This document shows, piece by piece, positions 16,865 to 25,689 of a DNA stretch of 64,000 nucleotides. Position 1 is the first letter of the stretch. Every line of letters begins with the position of its first letter. Position numbers and translations under genes: made by a program. Source of the DNA: Pseudonocardia nematodicida (lineage in GTDB: Bacteria > Actinomycetota > Actinomycetes > Mycobacteriales > Pseudonocardiaceae); the NCBI RefSeq assembly GCF_040105385.1, contig NZ_JBEDNQ010000001.1:496001-560000 (forward strand), in the 5' to 3' direction. The notes beneath the pieces were generated by a model. It was not told where the DNA came from. It was given only the letters and a program-made list of their open reading frames with translations, and did no database searches.

Positions 16865-17860
16865 TTACCGGCCGCCGGAGTCCAGCGCGTCGAGCAGGGC
16901 CTGCGCGGCCAGCGTCGGGGTCAGCTCCCCGCTGCGCACCTCGGTGGTCAGCGAGGGCAGGCTCTCCCGCACCCCAGGGTCGAGCAGCACGCGGTCCATC
17001 AGCCGGTCGCGCACCATCTGCCACATCCAGTCGACCTGCTGGTCGGCGCGGCGGGTGGCCAGCTCGCCGGCCTTCTCCAGCGCGGTGTGGTGGTCGGTGA
17101 CCTTCTCCCACACGGAGTCCAGGCCCATCCCGGTCTGCGCCGAGCAGGACAGCACCGGCGTCCGCCAGTGCGCCGAGGCCGGGACCATCATGTGCAGCGC
17201 GCCGGCGAGCTCGCGGGCTGCGGCGCGGGCGGCGCGCTCGTGGTCGCCGTCGGCCTTGTTGACCGCGACCACGTCGGCCAGCTCGAGGATCCCCTTCTTG
17301 ATCCCCTGCAGCGAGTCGCCGGTGCGGGCGATCGTCAGGAACAGGAAGGTGTCGACCATCCCGGCGACGGTGGTCTCGGACTGCCCGACCCCGACCGTCT
17401 CGACCAGCACGACGTCGAACCCGGCGGCCTCCATCACCACCATCGTCTCCCGGGTGCGCCGGGCCACCCCGCCGAGCGTCCCGGCCGAGGGCGAGGGCCG
17501 GACGAAGGCGTCCGGGTCGACGGCCAGGCGCGGCATCCGGGTCTTGTCGCCCAGGATCGACCCGCGGGTCCGGGTCGACGACGGGTCGACGGCCAGCACC
17601 GCGACCCGGTGCCCCCGGCCGGTGAGCCGGGTCCCCATCGCCTCGATGAAGGTCGACTTCCCGACGCCGGGCACCCCGGAGATCCCGACCCGGAACGCGT
17701 TGCCGGCCTTCGGGGTCAGCTCGAGCAGCAGCTCCTGGGCGGCGCGCTGGTGGTCCGCACGGCTGGACTCGACCAGGGTGATCGCCCGGGCGAGCAGGGT
17801 GCGGTCGCCGGCGAGGACGCCGCGGGCGAGCTCGGCCGGGTCGGGGTTGCGCGGGCCCAT
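16865..17860 (-). CDS. meaB: Methylmalonyl-CoA mutase-associated GTPase MeaB
   Basis: This 331-residue G3E-family GTPase guards methylmalonyl-CoA mutase against inactivation and gates loading of adenosylcobalamin. It has Walker A GVPGVGKST, the DPSSTRTRGSILGDKTRM block, VETVGVGQSE and the base-specificity motif NKAD. ATG 17860 overlaps the mutB stop by one base (TGATG), so translation is coupled. The context in an operon with both mutase subunits confirms the assignment over the related ArgK and HypB GTPases. Confidence 0.96.
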   Translation of the reverse strand: MGPRNPDPAELARGVLAGDRTLLARAITLVESSRADHQRAAQELLLELTPKAGNAFRVGISGVPGVGKSTFIEAMGTRLTGRGHRVAVLAVDPSSTRTRGSILGDKTRMPRLAVDPDAFVRPSPSAGTLGGVARRTRETMVVMEAAGFDVVLVETVGVGQSETTVAGMVDTFLFLTIARTGDSLQGIKKGILELADVVAVNKADGDHERAARAAARELAGALHMMVPASAHWRTPVLSCSAQTGMGLDSVWEKVTDHHTALEKAGELATRRADQQVDWMWQMVRDRLMDRVLLDPGVRESLPSLTTEVRSGELTPTLAAQALLDALDSGGR

Positions 17861-20067
17861 CAGTCGGCGAACACGCTCCCGGGTTCGGTGACGGTGTCGT
17901 CGTCGTGCCCCAGCGCCACCGCCAGCTTCTCCAGCAGGTCGCACGCCGCCTCGGCGATCACGGTGCCGGGCGGGAACACCGCGGCCGCGCCCATCTCGAG
18001 GAGCTCCGGGACGTCCGCGGGCGGGATGACCCCGCCGACCACGACCATGATGTCCTCGCGGCCCAGCGCGGCCAGCTCCGCGCGCAGCTCCGGGACCAGC
18101 GTCAGGTGCCCGGCGGCCAGCGAGCTGGCGCCGATCACGTGCACGTCGGACTCGGCGGCCTGCTTCGCGACCTCGGCCGGGGTCTGGAACAGCGGCCCGA
18201 CGTCGACGTCGAAGCCGATGTCGGCGAACGCCGTGGCGATCACCTTCTGGCCGCGGTCGTGGCCGTCCTGGCCCATCTTGGCGACCAGGATGCGCGGCTG
18301 GCGGCCCTCGGCGTCGGCGAACCCGCCGACCAGCTCACGGGCCCGGTCGATCGCCGGGTTCTGCCCGGCCTCGGCGGAGTACACACCGGAGATGATCCGG
18401 ATCTGGCCGGCGTGCCGCCCGAAGACCTTCTCCAGCGCGTCGGAGATCTCGCCGACGGTGGCCTTGTTGCGGGCCGCGTTCACCGCCAGGTGCAGCAGGT
18501 TCTCCTCGTCCGGGCGCCGCGCCCCCTCGGCGATCTTCTCGGCGGCGCCGGTGAGGGCGCGCAGCGACTCGTCGAGGGCGCGGTCGTCGCGCTCGGCCCG
18601 GAGCTTCTGCAGCTTCTCCAGCTGCTCGCGGCGCACCCCGGCGTTGTCGACCTTGAGCACGTCGATCTGCTCGTCGGTGTCGACGACGTACTTGTTGACG
18701 CCGATCACCGGCTGGCGGCCGGAGTCGATCCGGGCCTGGGTGCGGGCCGCGGCCTCCTCGACGCGCATCTTCGGGATGCCGGCGTCGATGGCCTGCGCCA
18801 TGCCGCCGGCCCGCTCGACCTCGTCGATGTGCGCCCAGGCCCGCTTGGCCAGGTCGTAGGTGAGGCGCTCCACGTAGTAGGAGCCACCCCACGGGTCGAC
18901 GACGTTCGTCGTCCCCGACTCCTGCTGCAGCAGCAGCTGGGTGTTGCGCGCGATCCGCGCGGAGAAGTCGGTGGGCAGCGCGAGGGCCTCGTCGAGGGCG
19001 TTGGTGTGCAGCGACTGGGTGTGCCCCTGGGTCGCGGCCATCGCCTCGACGCACGTGCGGACGACGTTGTTGTAGACGTCCTGTGCGGTCAGCGACCAGC
19101 CGGAGGTCTGCGAGTGCGTCCGCAGGCTCAGCGACTTCGCGTTCTGCGGGTCGAACCGGTGCACCAGCTTCGACCAGAGCAGGCGCGCGGCCCGCATCTT
19201 GGCGACCTCCATGAAGAAGTTCATGCCGATCGCCCAGAAGAAGCTCAGCCGGGGCGCGAACCGGTCGACGTCCAGCCCGGCACCGACCCCTGCCCGCAGG
19301 TACTCCACGCCGTCGGCGAGGGTGTAGGCCAGCTCCAGGTCGTTCGTCGCCCCGGCCTCCTGGATGTGGTATCCGGAGATCGAGATCGAGTTGAACTTCG
19401 GCATGTGGGAGCTGGTGTAGCCGAAGATGTCGGAGATGATCTGCATCGACGGCTGCGGCGGGTAGATGTAGGTGTTGCGGACCATGAACTCCTTCAGGAT
19501 GTCGTTCTGAATGGTTCCGGTCAGCTTGTCCGGGCTGACGCCCTGCTCCTCGGCCGCGACGATGTAGAGCGCGAGCACGGGCAGCACCGCGCCGTTCATG
19601 GTCATCGACACCGACATCCTGTCCAGCGGGATGCCGTCGAAGAGCTGGCGCATGTCCAGGATGGAGTCGATCGCGACCCCGGCCATGCCGACGTCGCCGC
19701 CCACGCGGGGGTGGTCGGAGTCGTAGCCACGGTGGGTGGCCAGGTCGAACGCGATCGACAGGCCCTTCTGGCCGGCGGCGAGGTTGCGCCGGTAGAACGC
19801 GTTGGACTCGGCCGCGGTGGAGAACCCGGCGTACTGGCGGACCGTCCACGGCTGGTTGGTGTACATCGTCGGGTACGGGCCGCGCAGGTACGGCGTGATC
19901 CCCGGGTAGGTGCCCAGGAAGTCGAGCCCGTCGAGGTCGGCCGCGGTGTAGAGCGGCTTGACGCCGATGCCCTCCGGCGCGTCCCAGGTCGGGGCCTGCC
20001 CCGGCCACGCGGTCGAGGGCGCCCGGTCCGAGGCCAGCGGCACGCTCGTGAAGTCCGGAATGCTCAC
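17860..20067 (-). CDS. mutB: Methylmalonyl-CoA mutase large (catalytic) subunit
   Basis: This 735-residue protein interconverts succinyl-CoA and (R)-methylmalonyl-CoA using adenosylcobalamin. It has the substrate-binding barrel (YPGITPYLRGPYPTMYTNQP near the N-terminus, AFDLATHRGYDSDHPRV) and a C-terminal cobalamin domain with the base-off signature QDGHDRGQKV, containing DxHxxG. Its GTG start at 20067 overlaps the mutA stop (GTGA). The pathway links propionate, odd-chain fatty acids and branched amino acids to the TCA cycle, or in reverse supplies polyketide precursors. Length is normal for the family. Confidence 0.97.
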   Translation of the reverse strand: MSIPDFTSVPLASDRAPSTAWPGQAPTWDAPEGIGVKPLYTAADLDGLDFLGTYPGITPYLRGPYPTMYTNQPWTVRQYAGFSTAAESNAFYRRNLAAGQKGLSIAFDLATHRGYDSDHPRVGGDVGMAGVAIDSILDMRQLFDGIPLDRMSVSMTMNGAVLPVLALYIVAAEEQGVSPDKLTGTIQNDILKEFMVRNTYIYPPQPSMQIISDIFGYTSSHMPKFNSISISGYHIQEAGATNDLELAYTLADGVEYLRAGVGAGLDVDRFAPRLSFFWAIGMNFFMEVAKMRAARLLWSKLVHRFDPQNAKSLSLRTHSQTSGWSLTAQDVYNNVVRTCVEAMAATQGHTQSLHTNALDEALALPTDFSARIARNTQLLLQQESGTTNVVDPWGGSYYVERLTYDLAKRAWAHIDEVERAGGMAQAIDAGIPKMRVEEAAARTQARIDSGRQPVIGVNKYVVDTDEQIDVLKVDNAGVRREQLEKLQKLRAERDDRALDESLRALTGAAEKIAEGARRPDEENLLHLAVNAARNKATVGEISDALEKVFGRHAGQIRIISGVYSAEAGQNPAIDRARELVGGFADAEGRQPRILVAKMGQDGHDRGQKVIATAFADIGFDVDVGPLFQTPAEVAKQAAESDVHVIGASSLAAGHLTLVPELRAELAALGREDIMVVVGGVIPPADVPELLEMGAAAVFPPGTVIAEAACDLLEKLAVALGHDDDTVTEPGSVFAD

Positions 20068-21977
20068 TTCGCACCCTCCAGCGCGGTGTGGACGTCGTCG
20101 AGGACGGCCAGGGCGTCGCACCCGGCGTAGAGGTACCCGTCCACTGTGTTGTCGAGCCCGCCCACCCGATCCTCGTCCTTCGGCCGCCCCGCCAGCAGGA
20201 TGCGGGTCGCCCCGGCGTTGCGCAGCGCAGCGGCCGCCGCCTCGGCCCGCTCGGCGTAGAGCGCGTCCGAGGAGCACAGCACCGCCACACCCGTGCCGGA
20301 GCCGGCGAACGCGTCGGCGACCTCGTCGGCGGTGCCGGTCGGGCCGGCGTCGGTGGTGTCGATCCCGCCCGCGCCGAGCAGGTTGCGGGTGAACCCGGCC
20401 CGCGTGGTGTAGTCGGCCAGCGCGCCGATCGTCGCGAGGAACACCGTCGGGCGGGTCCCGGTCTCGGCCAGCACGGCGTCGGACCGGTCGCGGTAGCCCT
20501 CGTAGGCCTCGGCCGGGCGCCACAGCGGCAGCCCGCCCCGCTCGACGGCCGGCGGCAGCGGGGTCCGCTCGACCGGCTTCTCCGCCAGGTCGGGGAACTC
20601 CGAGACACCGGTCAGCGGGGCCTTGCGGCGGGCGACGTCGGTCTCCCGACGGGCCCGGACCTCGCCGACCCGCTCGGCGACGAACCCGGAGTCCAGCGCG
20701 GCCTCGGCACCCCCGGCGGCCTCGACCTGCTGGAAGAACGCCCAGCCGGCCGCGGCCAGGTCGTCGGTGAGGTGCTCGACGTACCAGGACCCGCCGGCCG
20801 GGTCGATCACCCGGGCCAGGTGGGACTCCTCGACGAGCAGGGTCTGGGTGTTGCGGGCGATCCGGCGGGAGAACGGTTCGGAGACCCCGATCGCGGCGTC
20901 GAACGGCGGCACCGTGACCGCGTCCGCCCCGCCGACGCCGGCGGCGAACCCGGCGACGGTCCCGCGCAGCATGTTCACCCACGGGTCCCGGCGGGAGAAC
21001 AGCACCTCGGCGACGGCGGCGTGCTGGCGCTGCGGGACGTCGGTGACGCCGCACTCCTCCAGCACCCGCGACCACAGCCGCCGCGCCGCGCGCAGCAGGG
21101 CGATGGTCGGGAACTGCTCGGGGGTGGCGGCGTAACGGAACTCGAGCAGCCGGGCCGCCGTGGCGATGTCGAGACCGGCCGCGGTCAGCGCGCGCAGGTA
21201 GGCGACCCCCGCGGCGAGCGACCAGCCGAGCTCCTGGGCGCCGGACCCGCCGGCCTCGCGGATCACGGTGGCGTCCACGGTGATCGCGGTGACCTGCCCG
21301 AAGCCGTCCGCGGCCCGCCGGGCCACCTCGACCGCGTCCGCCGCGGTGCCGGCGTCGCCCCCGGCCCGGGCCCGCAGCCCGATCGGGTCGACGCCCAGCG
21401 AACCGAGCAGGCTGGCGTCCTCGATGCCGTTGCGGGCGGCCAGGTCCAGGTAGGCGTGCGCGGCGGCGACGGCGTCCGGACCGGCGTCCAGGGCGATCGG
21501 GGCGAGGTCGAGGTAGACGCCGTCCAGCACGCCGGCGAGGTCGGCGACCGGGACGCCGCCGGTACCGACCCGCAGCCAGATCGAGTTCACCCCGCTCTGC
21601 AGGTCGGCGAGCACCGCCTCGTGCACCGCGGCCGGGTCGGTGCCGGTGTGCCGCTGGCGGACGTCCCAGCCGTCCTGGACCGGGCCGTCGGCCGTCGCCC
21701 CGCGGGTGAACGGCCACGCGCCGGGCACGCCGGTGCCGGGCAGGTCGGTGGTGTCCTCGGCGGCGTAGAGCGGTGCGACGCGGATGCCGTCCGGGCTGGT
21801 GCAGGTCAGGGTCTCGACGCCGGCGCCGAGCTCCGCGTCCTCGCCGATCCGTCCGGAGCGGCGCACCACGGCGTCCACGGCCCGGAGCCACTGCTCGCGG
21901 TCGACCGGGTCGAACCCGGCGGCGAGCTCGAGCTCGTCCGGTTCGACCGGGGCACCGGCTCCGTCGCTGCTCGTCAT
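20064..21977 (-). CDS. mutA: Methylmalonyl-CoA mutase small subunit
   Basis: This 637-residue protein is the non-catalytic partner of MutB. It retains the barrel (VNSIWLRVGTGG, WSRVLEECGV, ARNTQTLLVEESHL, VIDPAGGSWYVEHLTDDLA) and a cobalamin-like C-terminal fold, but there is no DxHxxG motif in that fold, as expected for MutA. ATG 21977 follows GGAGAT at a suitable distance. It is the first gene of the mutA-mutB-meaB operon, whose promoter must lie in the 139 bp shared with the divergent molybdoenzyme gene. No cobalamin riboswitch is visible there. Confidence 0.95.
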   Translation of the reverse strand: MTSSDGAGAPVEPDELELAAGFDPVDREQWLRAVDAVVRRSGRIGEDAELGAGVETLTCTSPDGIRVAPLYAAEDTTDLPGTGVPGAWPFTRGATADGPVQDGWDVRQRHTGTDPAAVHEAVLADLQSGVNSIWLRVGTGGVPVADLAGVLDGVYLDLAPIALDAGPDAVAAAHAYLDLAARNGIEDASLLGSLGVDPIGLRARAGGDAGTAADAVEVARRAADGFGQVTAITVDATVIREAGGSGAQELGWSLAAGVAYLRALTAAGLDIATAARLLEFRYAATPEQFPTIALLRAARRLWSRVLEECGVTDVPQRQHAAVAEVLFSRRDPWVNMLRGTVAGFAAGVGGADAVTVPPFDAAIGVSEPFSRRIARNTQTLLVEESHLARVIDPAGGSWYVEHLTDDLAAAGWAFFQQVEAAGGAEAALDSGFVAERVGEVRARRETDVARRKAPLTGVSEFPDLAEKPVERTPLPPAVERGGLPLWRPAEAYEGYRDRSDAVLAETGTRPTVFLATIGALADYTTRAGFTRNLLGAGGIDTTDAGPTGTADEVADAFAGSGTGVAVLCSSDALYAERAEAAAAALRNAGATRILLAGRPKDEDRVGGLDNTVDGYLYAGCDALAVLDDVHTALEGAK

Positions 21978-22116
21978 GCCACAGATCTCCTCACCGGCCC
22001 GCGAACGGCACCGTCGCCGACGTGCTGGGGAGTCTAGTGAGCCGGTGGCACAGAAGGCAGGCCCTGTGGCGAGCCGCGCACCGCGTGTGACGCATCCGAC
22101 CGGGCACACTGGGCCC

Positions 22117-22764
22117 GTGGCACGAGATCTCTCCGCACCCGCCGCCCCGCGCGTCACCCGGGGTTTCGTGGGCCGCCGCGCCCGCGACCCCCGCCTGCCC
22201 CCCGGCCAGTACGACGCCGGCGACCAGTGGCCGGTGCTGACGGCCGAACGCGCCCCGCACCTGGACACCCGGCGCTGGAGCTTCCGCATCGACGGTCTGG
22301 TCGAGCGGGAGACCGAGTGGAGCTGGGACGAGATCCGAGCGCTCCCGCGGGACCGGTGGGAGGGCGACATCCACTGCGTCACCACCTGGTCGAAGTTCGG
22401 GATGCGGTTCGACGGCATCGGCGTCGACACCCTGCTCGAGGCGGCCGGGCCGCTGCCCGCGGCGCGTTACGTCGTCGCCTACTCGCACTCCGGCTACACC
22501 ACGAACCTGCCGCTGGCCGACGTCACCGGCGGGCGGGCGTGGGTGGTGTTCGACGTCGCCACCCCGGGCTCGGGCTTCGCACCGCTGACCCGCGAGCACG
22601 GCGGACCGGCCCGGATGATCGTCCCGCACCTCTACTTCTGGAAGAGCGTGAAGTGGGTGGCCGGGCTCCGGCTGCTCGCCGAGGACGAGCCGGGGTTCTG
22701 GGAACGCAACGGCTACCACGACCGCGGCGACCCGTGGTCCGAGCAGCGCTTCCAGGGGGACTGA
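22117..22764 (+). CDS. Cytosolic sulfite oxidase-like molybdopterin oxidoreductase
   Basis: This 215-residue protein consists of the SUOX-fold molybdopterin domain alone. The cysteine expected to bind molybdenum is Cys87 in GDIHCVTTWSKFGMRF. SHSGYTTNLPL and HLYFWKSVKWVAGL are other family blocks. No Tat or Sec signal is present, unlike MsrP/YedY, so it is probably cytosolic. GTG 22117 begins a family-typical N-terminus (VTRGFVGRRARDPRLPPGQ). The flavoreductase gene starts 2 nt after its stop and is the natural electron partner. The substrate is unknown. Confidence 0.88.
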   Translation: MARDLSAPAAPRVTRGFVGRRARDPRLPPGQYDAGDQWPVLTAERAPHLDTRRWSFRIDGLVERETEWSWDEIRALPRDRWEGDIHCVTTWSKFGMRFDGIGVDTLLEAAGPLPAARYVVAYSHSGYTTNLPLADVTGGRAWVVFDVATPGSGFAPLTREHGGPARMIVPHLYFWKSVKWVAGLRLLAEDEPGFWERNGYHDRGDPWSEQRFQGD

Positions 22765-22766
22765 GC

Positions 22767-23486
22767 ATGACCACCACGACGCCCCGCCGTACCCTGCGCT
22801 GGCAGGCCGCGACCGTCACCGAGATCCGGGACGAGGCGCCGAAGGTCAAGACCATCCGGCTCGGCCTGGAGGAACCCGCCCGGCACCTGCCGGGCCAGTA
22901 CTACGTCCTGCGGCTGACCGCCGAGGACGGCTACACCGCCCAGCGGTCCTACTCGGTCGCCTCCGCGCCGGACGGCCGCCCGGAGATCGAGCTGACCGTG
23001 GAACGGCTCGACGACGGCGAGGTGTCCGAGTTCCTGCACGACGTCGTGATCCCCGGCGACGTGCTGGAGGTCCGCGGGCCGGTCGGCGGCTGGTTCGCCT
23101 GGGACGGCGAGAGCCCCGCGCTGCTGATCGGCGGCGGCTCCGGGCAGGTGCCGCTCGCCGCGATGCTGCGGCACGCCCGCGCGATCGGCCGGCCGGACCT
23201 GATCCGGATGCTGGTCTCGGCCCGCACCCCGCGCGGGATCTACTACGGCGACGAGCTGCGCACGCCGGACGTGACCCACGTGTTCACCAAGGTCGTGCCG
23301 GAGGGGTCCGCGCGGCCTGCGGGCCGGCTGACCCTGGACGACGTCGCCCCGCTGGTCCGCGGCGGGGAGACCGCGTTCGTGTGCGGCTCCCCCGCCTTCG
23401 CCGACGCCGCGGCGGGCCTGCTCGCCGAGGCGGGCGTGCCCGACCACGCGATCCGGATCGAGCAGTTCGGGCCGACCGGCGCCTGA
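22767..23486 (+). CDS. FAD/NAD-binding oxidoreductase (ferredoxin reductase-like), partner of the molybdoenzyme
   Basis: This 239-residue protein has an FAD-binding barrel (PGQYYVLRL, then the RSYSVASAP flavin motif, about 66-74) and an NAD-binding half (LLIGGGSGQVPLAAMLRHA, FVCGSPAFADAAAGLL). No 2Fe-2S cysteine cluster is present, so it passes electrons directly from NAD(P)H through flavin. It is separated by 2 nt from the SUOX-like gene, and the pair likely forms a two-component system analogous in logic to MsrP-MsrQ but soluble. Confidence 0.88.
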   Translation: MTTTTPRRTLRWQAATVTEIRDEAPKVKTIRLGLEEPARHLPGQYYVLRLTAEDGYTAQRSYSVASAPDGRPEIELTVERLDDGEVSEFLHDVVIPGDVLEVRGPVGGWFAWDGESPALLIGGGSGQVPLAAMLRHARAIGRPDLIRMLVSARTPRGIYYGDELRTPDVTHVFTKVVPEGSARPAGRLTLDDVAPLVRGGETAFVCGSPAFADAAAGLLAEAGVPDHAIRIEQFGPTGA

Positions 23487-23527
23487 TCGGGGCGTGTCAG
23501 GCCCCACGGGGTTGGGAACCCGATCAT

Positions 23528-24910
23528 GTGTCGTCCCGTCTCGTCGCTCCCCTGGTCGCCCTCGCCCTCCTGGGTGGCTGCGCCGCCGCGGCCCCGGCCC
23601 CGGCCGCGCCCGCCGCGCCGGACCCGGATCGGCCGGTCGTCTCGGCCACCCTGGACCTCGCCGACGACCTCGGCACGGCCACGGGTACCCACTCGGTCCG
23701 GTTCACCCCGGACCGTGAGGTGTGCGAGGTCGTGCTGCGGTTGTGGACCAACCGTCCGACGACGGTCCGCAACGGCAACTCCACCGAGCTCACCTCCGCG
23801 CGGGTCGACGGTGCACCGGTCGATCCGCAGGTCGAGCAGGCGGGCGCCCCGGACGGCGCGCCGGGGACGCTGGTGACCCTGCCGATGCCGTCCTGCGTAC
23901 CCGCCGGGACCCCCGTCACCGCCGAGACCGGGTTCGAGACCACGCTCGGCGACGGGTCGACCGAACGGATCGGCCGCAGCGGAGCGGACACCGCGTGGCT
24001 CGGCTCGCCGCTGCCGGTGCTCCCGTGGGTGCGTGGCGAGGGCTGGATCCGCGATCCCGCGGTCGGGATGTCCGGCGAACAGGTGGTCGCCGAGGACTTC
24101 CGTCTGGAGTCGCTCGAGGTCACGGCCGGCGACGGGCAGGCGGTCGTGGGTGTCGGCGATCCGGCCGGCACCGGACCGGCCGGCCCCGGGCGCACCGCTC
24201 ACCGGTTCACCGCCGACGCGATCCGGGACGTCGCGGTCGCCGTCGGCGACTACGAGATGACCGAGGCCGAGGTGAACGGTGTCGCGGTGCGCGTCGGCGT
24301 GCCCGACGGGGCCGATCACGACGGCGACGCTGCGGTCGAGCAGGTCCGCACGGAGCTCGGGAAGCTGGAGGAGCTGCTCGGCCCGCACCCGTACCGGAAC
24401 CTCTGGGTGACGATCGTGCCCGGCCAGTCCGACGGCATCGAGTTCCCGACCCACCTGCAGTTCGGCAGTACCGGGTCGGCGTCCCTGGTGGCGCACGAGC
24501 TCGCCCACTCCTGGTTCTACTCGCTGGTCGGCAACGACCAGGGGCGGGACCCCTGGCTGGACGAGACCTTCGCGACCTGGGCGCAGGCGATCGTCTCGGA
24601 CCAGTTCGACTACTACCGCCTGGACCGCTTCTCCCCCGACGACGACGGCCCGATCGGCGCTCCCATGTCCTACTGGGACGACCGGGGTGGCTTCTCCGGC
24701 TACGTCACCGGTGTCTACGACCAGGGCGCGGCCGCGCTGCTCGAAGGACGCGAGCGGGTCGGCGAGGAGCGGTTCGACGCGGCGATGCGCGGCTATCTCG
24801 ACGCGAACGCGCACCGGGTGGCCGGTCCCGCCGATGTCGAGACCGCGTTCGCCGACCTTCCCGAGGTGCTGGAGGTGCTCCGCGAACACGGCGCGTTCGA
24901 CTCCCCCTGA
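23528..24910 (+). CDS. M1-family zinc metallopeptidase lipoprotein
   Basis: From GTG 23528 the protein is 460 residues with a lipoprotein signal (hydrophobic VAPLVALALLGG, then the lipobox cysteine in LLGGC at about 17). The M1 zinc site is complete: HELAH with His323, Glu324 and His327, and the distal ligand Glu346 in WLDETFATW. The N-terminal beta domain (about 35-220) is typical of aminopeptidase N relatives. It is expected to be anchored outside the membrane and to trim peptides. Family members such as these are common in actinomycetes; a substrate cannot be given. Confidence 0.9.
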   Translation: MSSRLVAPLVALALLGGCAAAAPAPAAPAAPDPDRPVVSATLDLADDLGTATGTHSVRFTPDREVCEVVLRLWTNRPTTVRNGNSTELTSARVDGAPVDPQVEQAGAPDGAPGTLVTLPMPSCVPAGTPVTAETGFETTLGDGSTERIGRSGADTAWLGSPLPVLPWVRGEGWIRDPAVGMSGEQVVAEDFRLESLEVTAGDGQAVVGVGDPAGTGPAGPGRTAHRFTADAIRDVAVAVGDYEMTEAEVNGVAVRVGVPDGADHDGDAAVEQVRTELGKLEELLGPHPYRNLWVTIVPGQSDGIEFPTHLQFGSTGSASLVAHELAHSWFYSLVGNDQGRDPWLDETFATWAQAIVSDQFDYYRLDRFSPDDDGPIGAPMSYWDDRGGFSGYVTGVYDQGAAALLEGRERVGEERFDAAMRGYLDANAHRVAGPADVETAFADLPEVLEVLREHGAFDSP

Positions 24911-24914
24911 CGCG

Positions 24915-25680
24915 TCACCCGGGTGCGCGGTAGTCCCGCAGCGGACGGTTCCGTGCACCGATCACCCCGATGACGGCGGCCGCGGCCAGCCCGCCGGTGA
25001 CGAGTGCGACCGGGGCCGAGGTCAGCGACGCCACGAGGCCACCGCGGACGTTCCCGAGCTCCGGTCCGGCGATGCCGGCGACGAGCTCGGTGGACGACAC
25101 CCGCCCGCGGTAGGCGTCCGGGGTCTCGGCCTGCACCAGTGCGGCGCGCACGATCACCGAGATGGAGTCCGCCGCTCCGGCGACGAGCAGGCAGACCAGC
25201 GCTGCACCGAGATGACCGGCCAGCCCGAACCCGGCCACGGCGAGCCCCCAGCTGAGCGCCGCGGTCAGCTGGACGGCACCTGATCTCCGGATCCCGGTGA
25301 CCGCACCGGAGAACAGGGCGGCGAGCAGCCCGCCGACCGCCAGGGCGGACAGGAAGGCACCGGTGATGCGCGGGTCTCCGCCGAAGCGGACCTCGTTGAC
25401 CATCGGGAACAGCGCGACCGGGAAGGCGAGCAGGCACGCCGCGAGGTCGACGCCGAGGGCGCCGACGGCGTCGGCCAGCGCCACCACCCAGACCGAACAC
25501 GATCATGGGTACGGCGGTGGCGATGCCGATCGCCCCGGTCCACAGGGGACTGCGGGTCAGGTCCCAGGTCTGCTGCAGGACGGCCAGCGTCGCGATCGTG
25601 TGGCCCAGTCCCGCGCACGCGGTACCCGCCCAGGCGTCGCGGAACGGGACCGTCCGCAACGGTGAGAGGTCGAGCAGCAC
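24915..25680 (-). pseudogene. Decayed MFS exporter (EntS-like), frameshifted and internally deleted
   Basis: The GTG at 25680 opens a normal MFS N-terminus (MLLDLSPLRTVPFRDAW, TM1, then TM2 GIATAVPMIVFGLGG). That frame then turns to an arginine-rich run. The shifted frame continues ALADAVG, the expected TM2-TM3 loop, and jumps at once to VDLAACLLAFPVALFP and MVNEVRFGGDPR, which belong near TM7. The rest (TM7-TM12) follows to a stop at 24915. So a one-base-type frameshift and loss of about 150 middle codons have both occurred. An intact homologue would be about 410 residues. It is convergent with the M1 peptidase, 4 nt apart. Confidence 0.75.
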
Positions 25681-25689
25681 GCACCGAAC

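Noticed and set aside
21978..22116. A cobalamin riboswitch controlling mutAB-meaB
   Set aside because: The 139-bp region lacks the B12-box sequence and is too short for the usual aptamer.
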